From NCBI GenBank assembly GCA_955652245.1, contig CATPAV010000107.1:1-6216 (forward strand): a stretch of 6,216 nucleotides of DNA. The letters are read 5' to 3'. The DNA comes from an uncultured Candidatus Udaeobacter sp. (GTDB lineage Bacteria > Verrucomicrobiota > Verrucomicrobiia > Chthoniobacterales > UBA10450). The first letter of the stretch is position 1. Each line of letters begins with the position of its first letter. The position numbers and the translations under genes are program-made. The notes beneath the pieces are model-generated. The model was not told where the DNA came from. It searched no databases and was given only the letters and a program-made list of their open reading frames with translations. This document shows, one piece after another, positions 1 through 5,052 of this stretch.

Positions 1-1247
1 ATTTTCGCGAAATCGAACAGCCGTTTCATCTCGCCAGGATGCGGCGTGAGAAGACGCGGACCGCGGCATTGTTTGAGAACGTCGATTTTTTCCGACAAGA
101 CGTTGAGGCCATCTGCGTCCACAACCATCGGTTGGTTCGCGCCCTCGATCAGTTGCATAATTTCGGCCGCGCGCGATTTCCCTAGTCCAGGTCCGAGCGC
201 CCAGATGTCGATCTTCTCGTTGAGCAAATCGCGATACGCCCGGACCGGTTTGACCATCGATTCTTGCAGCGCGGACGCTGCAGCGATTGAGTAAATTTCT
301 TCGGGAACGAAGACTTCCACCAGTCCGGCGCCGGCTCGCAGCGCGCCCTGCGCGGTCATGAGCGCGGCACCGATAAATCCTTTGGAACCGGCAACGACAC
401 CGATACGACCGAATTGATTTTTGTAGGCGCTGAATCTTCGCCTTGGCAAAAGCGGTCCTAGAGAGTTGGCGGTCGCGAGCAGTTCGCTCGGCGTCGTTTT
501 TCCCGGCTTGAGATCAGGAAGTGAGACAACTTCAATGCGGCCAACCAAATCGAGCGCGTTATCGGCAAGCAATCCGTGCTTTGCGAATCCGATCGTGACC
601 GTGAGATCGGCAGCGACGCAATCGGGATCGGTTTCGCCGGAGTCGCCATCAAGACCGGTAGGAAGATCGACAGCGACCACGTATACTTTTTTTTTCTCGC
701 GCAGTTGGTTGATATGGCGACACGCCTTGCGCACCGGATCACGCAGCGGCGGTTTCGCGCCCAATCCGAGTAAGCCGTCGAGGATGATGGTTCGAGAAGC
801 CGTGCCCAAATACTCTTCGGCCGCAACCGCGTCCTGCTCAGCGCGCAAGTAATCGCCGACCTCGGTCCAAAGTTCGACAAGAGTCGTGCCGGTATCGCCG
901 CCCACCCGTGCCGTCGCATCCCCGAATGCTTTCGTGGCTGGCGCGCGCCGCAAGGCATCGAGCTTTTTGCGCATGAGCTCGCTGCAATCGCTCTCTTTGA
1001 AGGCAAGCCGGACTTCGATCTTCCATCCGCGTTCCCGCAAGCACTCTGCGGCAACGAGAGCATCGCCAGCGTTATGACCCTTTCCGGAGAAAACAATGCA
1101 TTTTCCCGGATGGGAAAAAAATTTAGCGATTGCCCGTGCAACGCCCGCACCTGCCTGATCCATCAATGCTTCGACTTCGACACCGTGCGCGAAAGCCGCG
1201 TCTTCAGTCTCCCGCATTTGTGTCGAAGTGAAAATCGGCGAGTCCAA
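1..1247 (-). CDS. nnr: Bifunctional NAD(P)H-hydrate epimerase / ADP- or ATP-dependent NAD(P)H-hydrate dehydratase, C-terminus cut by window edge
   Basis: This cytoplasmic metabolite-repair enzyme epimerises damaged NAD(P)HX and then dehydrates the S form back to NAD(P)H. The open frame gives 415 residues before the left edge; E. coli Nnr is about 515. The N-terminal YjeF_N domain shows TSTQMRETEDAAF (7-19), LMDQAG (28-33), SGKGHNAGDALVAA (about 54-67), a DGLLGLGAKPPL segment, VAVDLPTGLDGDSGE (about 190-203) and IGFAKHGLL (about 219-227). The C-terminal kinase-like dehydratase domain begins near 273 with FGRIGVVAGSKGFIGAA, followed by RAGAGLVEV, LGPGLGKS (about 350), VVDADGLNVL (about 376) and LLTPHPGEMKRL (about 400). 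The catalytic GTGD-type motif lies beyond the window. I chose the TTG at 1247 because it restores the conserved TSxQMRE segment and follows GGAGG by 5 nt. An ATG at 1217 would remove that segment. The start directly follows the amidase stop codon, so the two are probably co-translated. Confidence 0.95.
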   Translation of the reverse strand, partial: MDSPIFTSTQMRETEDAAFAHGVEVEALMDQAGAGVARAIAKFFSHPGKCIVFSGKGHNAGDALVAAECLRERGWKIEVRLAFKESDCSELMRKKLDALRRAPATKAFGDATARVGGDTGTTLVELWTEVGDYLRAEQDAVAAEEYLGTASRTIILDGLLGLGAKPPLRDPVRKACRHINQLREKKKVYVVAVDLPTGLDGDSGETDPDCVAADLTVTIGFAKHGLLADNALDLVGRIEVVSLPDLKPGKTTPSELLATANSLGPLLPRRRFSAYKNQFGRIGVVAGSKGFIGAALMTAQGALRAGAGLVEVFVPEEIYSIAAASALQESMVKPVRAYRDLLNEKIDIWALGPGLGKSRAAEIMQLIEGANQPMVVDADGLNVLSEKIDVLKQCRGPRLLTPHPGEMKRLFDFAK

Positions 1248-2090
1248 TCAGCCCTCCCGCTCTTTCGAGGTTGCGCTCGCTTCCGACCCAGTTGATTCCG
1301 AGGACCTTTTCTTCTTCTTCGAAGATTTAATCCGTGAGCTTCGTTTGTTCGAGTGCTTGGATCGGGAAGGACCGGAACTGCGCACGTTGGTTTGGTCGGT
1401 GTACGACTGCAACGGAATACTGTCGCCAGTTGCCACTCGCGACGAGCTCAAGGTACTTGTGACAGAAAAACGTCCACGAACTCCGGCCGCGATCTCTTCC
1501 GCAAGTTTTTGACGGTAGGATGGGGATTGCGCGTACTGTCCTTCGTTCGGATTCGTGAGAAATCCACATTCCACGAGCACTGCTGGGATTTTCGTTTTTC
1601 GCAGCACGTAATAACCGCGGCGGCGCACTCCACGATTCGGCGACGGCGCACCTCCGGCGACAAAATAATGGACGGCGGAGGCGAGCGGCAGGCTGTCGCG
1701 GCTATAGAAATACGTTTCGATTCCGTCGGCGCCAATCCGGTTTGCCGAGTTAAAATGAATGCAGACGAAAATGCCGTTTTGATATGAATTCGCGATTGCA
1801 ACGCGCGTCGGCAAGGGAACAAAGACATCGCTGTCTCGGGTCATGACTACGCGATATCCGCTCGCAGCGAGAAGTCCCTTGAGGCGCTGCGCCACGTCGA
1901 GTGTCATCTCCTTTTCTGGGATCCTCTGACCAGGAATACCGCCGTGATCATAACCGCCGTGACCCGCATCGATTACGACGGTCGTGGATGCCTCACGACT
2001 CCTCTCTGCTGCCGAGGAAGTGCCGCACGCCAGGGTCGCAATCGATAAAGCCGGGATAATGAAACGGAGCTGGGAAAGCTTTCGTGGCAT
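1248..2090 (-). CDS. Secreted N-acetylmuramoyl-L-alanine amidase (Amidase_3, zinc-dependent) with Ser/Lys-rich tail
   Basis: It cleaves the amide bond between N-acetylmuramic acid and the stem peptide of peptidoglycan, in the periplasm. The 280 residues open with a signal peptide: basic start (RK at 3-4), hydrophobic core about 10-22, and a plausible signal peptidase I site after SAA (28). The Amidase_3 domain covers about 37-212. Its zinc ligands are H44 in DAGHGG, E59 in IPEKEM and H112 in IHFNS; the catalytic glutamate is E174 in VECGFLTN. No SH3b, LysM or AMIN domain is visible. Residues from about 236 to the end are rich in Ser, Lys and Arg, including a KKKK run, and are probably a disordered tail that may bind anionic envelope polymers. 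The ATG at 2090 is 2 nt after the upstream stop and nnr starts at its own stop, so it sits mid-operon. A role in cell separation or wall recycling is inferred. Confidence 0.96.
   Translation of the reverse strand: MPRKLSQLRFIIPALSIATLACGTSSAAERSREASTTVVIDAGHGGYDHGGIPGQRIPEKEMTLDVAQRLKGLLAASGYRVVMTRDSDVFVPLPTRVAIANSYQNGIFVCIHFNSANRIGADGIETYFYSRDSLPLASAVHYFVAGGAPSPNRGVRRRGYYVLRKTKIPAVLVECGFLTNPNEGQYAQSPSYRQKLAEEIAAGVRGRFSVTSTLSSSRVATGDSIPLQSYTDQTNVRSSGPSRSKHSNKRSSRIKSSKKKKRSSESTGSEASATSKEREG
1253..1257 (-). promoter_or_regulatory. Ribosome binding site of nnr, inside the amidase 3' end
   Basis: GGAGG on the minus strand lies 5 nt before the TTG at 1247 and inside the last codons of the amidase gene. 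It decides the nnr start: the internal ATG at 1217 has no comparable purine run at a useful distance. The overlap suggests that ribosomes finishing the amidase re-initiate on nnr. Confidence 0.65.
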
Positions 2091-2092
2091 TA

Positions 2093-2998
2093 CTAGTCGT
2101 CCTTCGGCATTCCCGTTGGGCGCTCCGAGAGCTTCGGCGCCTTTCCACCCGCTGTTTGCGCGGCCGGCGCCTCGATCATGCCGCCGCGCACCGCCACTTC
2201 GCCATCAGCGGCGTGGAAGAGACGTGGACGTGTTTTCGTTTCCATGAAAGAGGCATGCGCAAGTAATTCGCCATTTAGTCCAATGCGGGAATAAGCCCAA
2301 CTGCGCGGGGCTGCACAGTGCAGAACATGCAATTGATTTGCGCGATCGATTTCCGCCTGCGGTTCTTCGAAAGCGATGGTGCGGCCTAACGAATAAGTCG
2401 CATAAACAATTCCGTTGTCCTTATCCTGCACGCGCACATACAAAGACGTGTGGTCCGGAAATCGGTTCGTGAGCAGTGAGTAGGTGCGCACACCGCCGGG
2501 AGCGGAAACACCGTCTGGGATCCCAACTGTTTTTTGCCAGATCGGCCGCGCATCAGTCACCTCGAAAACCTTTGTTCCCGAGTAAAAAAATTTTCCCAGA
2601 TCGGCGAAATAAATATGCGCACGAACGTGATAAGTACCGAAGTCCTGCACCGGATAAAGCGGAGTGAGATTGATCCGTTGCGTGACCTTCTGCCCAGCCT
2701 TGATTTGCAAGGGCGGCTGAGCGTTATCTGTGGAGATGGGCGGAATCGGCTGACTTTCGTTTCCGGTCACCTCGAATCCAAACCACGACTGACCATCTGC
2801 ATCATGAAGATCGACATCGCGTCCAGCGAGATTCGTGATGCCAAGTGTCGCCACCACAGGTTCGTAGGCGATGTATTGCAAACGCTTGAATTTCAAATCC
2901 ACCTGAATTTGCGCTTCTCCCCTAACTGCAGAGAGGAAAAGGCAGACAAACGGCAGTGTGCGTTTTATCACGCCGTAAACTAACGCAATTCGTCCCAT
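2093..2998 (-). CDS. Secreted beta-rich protein of unknown function
   Basis: I do not recognise this 301-residue protein. It begins with a signal-peptide-like segment: basic residues to R13, hydrophobic 14-25, and a likely cleavage after GEA (29). The mature part starts IQVDLKFKRLQY. The stretch at about 30-150 alternates hydrophobic and polar residues and has the phrase YEPVVATLGITN (45-56), typical of an immunoglobulin-like or macroglobulin-type beta-sandwich. It ends near KVFEVTDARPIW. A second beta-rich part follows at about 160-255. The last 30 residues are low-complexity (Ala, Gly, Pro, Lys). No catalytic motif or transmembrane anchor is visible after the signal. The ATG at 2998 is chosen because it places the signal peptide at the N-terminus and has GGGAG 11 nt upstream; in-frame ATG (3040) and TTG (3052) would add a hydrophilic extension. 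It ends 2 nt before the amidase gene, suggesting an envelope role in the same transcript. Confidence 0.85.
   Translation of the reverse strand: MGRIALVYGVIKRTLPFVCLFLSAVRGEAQIQVDLKFKRLQYIAYEPVVATLGITNLAGRDVDLHDADGQSWFGFEVTGNESQPIPPISTDNAQPPLQIKAGQKVTQRINLTPLYPVQDFGTYHVRAHIYFADLGKFFYSGTKVFEVTDARPIWQKTVGIPDGVSAPGGVRTYSLLTNRFPDHTSLYVRVQDKDNGIVYATYSLGRTIAFEEPQAEIDRANQLHVLHCAAPRSWAYSRIGLNGELLAHASFMETKTRPRLFHAADGEVAVRGGMIEAPAAQTAGGKAPKLSERPTGMPKDD
2100..2104 (-). promoter_or_regulatory. Ribosome binding site of the amidase gene
   Basis: AAGGA on the minus strand lies 9 nt before the amidase ATG at 2090. It falls within the final codons of the upstream secreted-protein gene, whose TAG ends at 2093, so the two genes are likely translationally coupled. 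Confidence 0.55.
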
Positions 2999-3138
2999 AA
3001 AAAAATCTGCTCCCGTTTTGGCCTGGCCGGTTCGTCGCATCCCTTCCCACAAGTTTGCGGACGTCCGCGGTTGGTCGCTGTCACCATTGCACCAGTTAGT
3101 CGCTCATCTCGCGTCGCGGTGCATGACGAGCGATTACG
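2999..3138. other. Intergenic gap with a perfect 12-bp palindrome and a near-direct repeat
   Basis: No gene is visible in this 140-bp gap between the TPR gene and the secreted-protein gene. It holds the self-complementary 12-mer GCGGACGTCCGC at 3057-3068, about 59 nt upstream of the ATG at 2998, and two nearly identical 9-mers, TTGGTCGCT (3071-3079) and TTAGTCGCT (3096-3104), 25 bp apart. I see no convincing -35/-10 pair and no T-tailed terminator hairpin. The palindrome could be an operator, but nothing else supports that. Confidence 0.4.
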
Positions 3139-4275
3139 TCAGGGGGACGAGATGCTCTCGGAAGGAGGAAAAAGCTGCAACAGCCGTGCGGGTTCTGCCT
3201 GAACGGCTTGCAATTTGTCATTGTAATAAACCAAAACCCTGTAACCGAGATATCTTCGCCCACCGCTTTCGGTGGAGGAACTGGCCTTCACCGTTCGACC
3301 TTTCTGCCCTACCTTGACCGCTGCCGCCGCTGCAGACAGTGCTGCGTCAGATGAGATCGCCTTGTTTTTGGGGCGCAGGTAGCTCACTGAGAGTATCTCC
3401 GGATTTGTGTCCGTCCAATCGTGCTTCGGCGTCAGCCATTCATAGTTCACGTCAGCGTCAGTCAGCTTAATGTCTTTATCATCCACGGTGTCATAAAAGA
3501 ACACCTGAATTTTTACTTTGGTGTGATCAATTGTGGCCTTGGGCTGTTTTTTTATACCGATTCGAAGCATCAGGTTTGTCTCCGTGTCCGGATCGGGCGT
3601 TTCCGTGGTTTTCACTTCGGTTATACCGAAGGTCGAACCCTCCGAAATACCACCCACATCATTGCGTGAGGCTACGGCCTCGAATGACGCGCTGGCGATA
3701 CCGGCTCCCGCCGTGCCCGCCGCAGCCGGAGTCGGTACCCCCGGCTTCAGGTGCCGATCTGCCAATTCATATGCCGCGCCGGCCGAAGGACCTAGCTCCT
3801 GCAGTTTGCGCCAGGTTTCATTCGAGCGGTCGAAGAGCTGCATTGATTCGTAGGTTTTCGCCATTTCCTCGAGCACGCTGGCGTTTTTCGGATCGCGTTC
3901 CAACGCTTCATGCAAACGGGCGAGCGCGTTCGTTGTATCCCCCCGGTCACGCAACTCGGTGGCTTCTGTCAGGAGCCGATCAACCAGAGATGGGACGGGA
4001 GATGAAGCCACGCCGGTCTGCGAAACCGCTCGCCCGATGGAAGTCGGCGTCACGGGCGTGGCGGAACGTCTTAACATGGTCGCCGCGACTGACTGCACCG
4101 ATGTTCCGCCGGCGCGAATTCGACTAAGGTAGTAGAAGCTTGCGCTGAAGATTTCCGCCGCTGCCAGAATCACAACCAAGCCTAGTCCAACGCTGAAGTC
4201 CCTATCGGAATGTGTGGCGCGTGAAAGAAGAATACGCATGGGGCGATAGACCCATTCCTGTAAACGCGCTTTCAC
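3139..4275 (-). CDS. Membrane-anchored TPR protein with C-terminal beta-rich domain, function unknown
   Basis: The 378-residue protein has four visible parts. A short basic N-terminus (1-28) precedes one transmembrane helix (about 29-50, VGLGLVVILAAAEIFSASF), so the rest is probably periplasmic with the N-terminus inside. A Ser/Thr/Pro/Ala-rich linker runs to about 95. Two TPR-like helical pairs follow at about 98-163, with the TPR consensus visible in ALARLHEALERDPKNASVLEEMAKTY. After a Gly/Ala/Pro linker (177-195) comes a beta-rich domain of about 215-365, with LMLRIGIKKQP, VKIQVFFYD and YLGYRVLVYYND as strand-like runs. TPRs usually mediate protein contacts; no enzymatic motif is visible. 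The start is a GTG at 4275 without a clear ribosome binding site. An ATG at 4239 would shorten it by 12 residues and keep the membrane helix. It lies 66 bp after the ACT gene, and position before two secreted envelope proteins suggests a scaffold role, which is inference. Confidence 0.88.
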   Translation of the reverse strand: MKARLQEWVYRPMRILLSRATHSDRDFSVGLGLVVILAAAEIFSASFYYLSRIRAGGTSVQSVAATMLRRSATPVTPTSIGRAVSQTGVASSPVPSLVDRLLTEATELRDRGDTTNALARLHEALERDPKNASVLEEMAKTYESMQLFDRSNETWRKLQELGPSAGAAYELADRHLKPGVPTPAAAGTAGAGIASASFEAVASRNDVGGISEGSTFGITEVKTTETPDPDTETNLMLRIGIKKQPKATIDHTKVKIQVFFYDTVDDKDIKLTDADVNYEWLTPKHDWTDTNPEILSVSYLRPKNKAISSDAALSAAAAAVKVGQKGRTVKASSSTESGGRRYLGYRVLVYYNDKLQAVQAEPARLLQLFPPSESISSP

Positions 4276-4341
4276 AAAGCTGTCAACTCGCCAAGTCTTT
4301 GGGAGTAACTCGCGTCACTGCAAATCATGGATCGACGTCTT
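4276..4341. other. Short intergenic spacer between ACT and TPR genes
   Basis: The 66-bp spacer shows no terminator hairpin followed by T residues and no convincing promoter on the minus strand. Read-through from the ACT gene into the TPR gene is therefore possible. Confidence 0.4.
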
Positions 4342-4779
4342 CTATCGGGAAATGTCGCTCTGGCTCAGGATCTTGAATCCTTCGCCCATCAGAACCGATG
4401 AAGCGCATTCGGTATCATCAACGTGCAGAGCGAGCGCGGCAAAGCCGCGGGGCCGCGTCAGCAACGGATAAGTGAAATGCACATTGACCTCCGCCATGAA
4501 CAATGCCGCGAGCAGTTTCACCAGTTGTGTGGCTACTTCTCGCATTTCCACCACCACTACCTCGCAGACGCCGAAGGCCACGTTATTTTGCCGAAATAAT
4601 TTTTCCACGCGCTCAGGGTCGCTCACCACAATCCGCGCAATGGCCGAGTCAGTCGATTCTGAGACGCTCAACGCCACCACATGAGTGTTGTTTGTGTTAA
4701 GCACCTTCACGATGTCGAGCATGGCTCCCACCTTGTTCGGCAGGAAAACAGAGAACTGCTTGACCAGTGGTCCTCCCAT
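4342..4779 (-). CDS. Tandem ACT-domain protein
   Basis: The product is 145 residues and consists of two ACT domains. The first spans about 6-77 and starts VKQFSVFLPNKVGAMLDIVKVL, matching the beta-alpha start of ACT domains with the N-K-x-G turn where amino acids often bind. The second, about 81-142, contains VATQLVKLLAALFMAEVNVHFTYPL and ends near EGFKILSQSDI, where family members often read GxxLLSxxEL. There is no attached enzyme, so it resembles stand-alone small-molecule sensors; ligand and partner are unknown. I chose the ATG at 4779 because it gives the usual stand-alone tandem-ACT length and puts the first strand near the N-terminus. A GTG at 4863 would add 28 residues, read AGKMPVPQATQMPV in part, that come from a palindromic intergenic sequence and look non-coding. 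Only a weak GGAA lies upstream. It is the first of five co-directional genes and is divergent from lysS. Confidence 0.9.
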   Translation of the reverse strand: MGGPLVKQFSVFLPNKVGAMLDIVKVLNTNNTHVVALSVSESTDSAIARIVVSDPERVEKLFRQNNVAFGVCEVVVVEMREVATQLVKLLAALFMAEVNVHFTYPLLTRPRGFAALALHVDDTECASSVLMGEGFKILSQSDISR

Positions 4780-4829
4780 CTTCGAAGTTGTTTCCGGTAA
4801 ATCGACAGGCATTTGAGTGGCTTGTGGCA

Positions 4830-4844
4830 CAGGCATCTTGCCTG
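4830..4844. repeat. Short palindrome, possible dispersed repeat unit 1
   Basis: CAGGCA (4830-4835) and TGCCTG (4839-4844) are perfect 6-bp inverted repeats with a 3-nt loop, preceded by GTGGCA. The minus-strand translation reads AGKMPVPQ, a peptide I remember in over-extended start predictions from Verrucomicrobiota, caused by a dispersed intergenic repeat. That link is from memory and not testable in this window. Confidence 0.45.
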
Positions 4845-4862
4845 CGAAACGGCGATTGTTCA

Positions 4863-4877
4863 CAGCCGGGTAGGCTG
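4863..4877. repeat. Short palindrome, possible dispersed repeat unit 2
   Basis: CAGCC (4863-4867) and GGCTG (4873-4877) form a 5-bp stem around a 5-nt loop, followed by CGCCAC. It lies 18 bp from unit 1. Both are small GC-rich hairpins beside a CAC/GTGG-type flank, which suggests one compound element. Confidence 0.4.
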
Positions 4878-4925
4878 CGCCACGAGACAGTATCTCATCG
4901 TCGATCTTTTCTTGGCAAACCCAAT

Positions 4926-4931
4926 ATTATA
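4926..4931 (-). promoter_or_regulatory. Candidate -10 box for the ACT-led minus-strand genes
   Basis: The minus strand reads TATAAT, a perfect sigma-70 -10 hexamer, about 147 nt upstream of the ACT start at 4779. No good -35 (TTGACA-like) sits 16-18 nt upstream and there is no extended TG motif. The hexamer overlaps the outer stem of the hairpin, so it may be coincidental. Confidence 0.25.
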
Positions 4932-4977
4932 GGAGATGACGCTGTCGTCCCGTGGGAAGACGACAGCTTCCCCTATA
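4928..4977. repeat. Two-part inverted repeat (hairpin) upstream of lysS
   Basis: GCTGTCGTC (4941-4949) is perfectly complementary to GACGACAGC (4959-4967) around a 9-nt loop. An outer 6-bp stem pairs TATAGG (4928-4933) with CCTATA (4972-4977), with an unpaired internal section between. There is no T tract on either side, so an intrinsic terminator is unlikely. It could be a dispersed palindromic element or a structured leader, depending on where lysS transcription starts. Confidence 0.6.
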
Positions 4978-5052
4978 GGCTTGGATGGAGTCCGTTTTGC
5001 CGGGATTCAGGCTGTTCATTTTTCGGCGGCGCTTTACATTCGCTCGCCAAAG

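Larger units (their letters stand above)
4780..5052. other. Divergent intergenic region between the ACT gene and lysS
   Basis: The 273-bp region holds three hairpin-forming sequences (4830-4844, 4863-4877, 4928-4977) and a TATAAT facing the ACT gene (4926-4931). It must contain promoters for at least lysS and probably the minus-strand genes, but I find no convincing sigma-70 pair for lysS. There is no tRNA, and I recognise no T-box or lysine riboswitch. An in-frame ATG at 4936 could extend lysS by 39 codons, but it lies within the third hairpin. Confidence 0.6.

Noticed and set aside
458..1150. Minus-strand open frame of 230 codons
   Set aside because: It overlaps nnr in another frame on the same strand. 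The nnr frame carries all the family motifs, and this product is a Ser/Arg-rich, motif-free sequence typical of an alternative frame in GC-rich DNA.
1310..1330. Microsatellite-like CTT/GAA repeat
   Set aside because: It encodes the Lys-rich run of the amidase tail in frame; only a few units are present and they are interrupted.
1353..1787. Plus-strand open frame of 144 codons
   Set aside because: It is antisense to the amidase, whose zinc ligands and catalytic glutamate are intact.
2534..2983. Plus-strand open frame of 149 codons
   Set aside because: It is antisense to the secreted-protein gene, which has a signal peptide and coupled spacing to the amidase.
3531..4127. Plus-strand open frame of 198 codons
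   Set aside because: It is antisense to the TPR protein gene, rich in Arg and Pro with no domain, and the minus frame shows clear TPR and membrane features.
4780..4863. 28-residue N-terminal extension of the ACT protein from a GTG at 4863
   Set aside because: Its codons cross a palindromic intergenic sequence and the start has no ribosome binding site. The ATG at 4779 gives the normal tandem-ACT length.
4928..4977. Intrinsic terminator or T-box leader for lysS
   Set aside because: There is no T tract after either arm, and I recognise no T-box sequence or specifier structure.
4936..5052. Upstream in-frame ATG extending lysS by 39 codons
   Set aside because: AGGAG abuts this ATG with no spacing, the extension begins within an inverted repeat, and LysS proteins align from the ATG at 5053.
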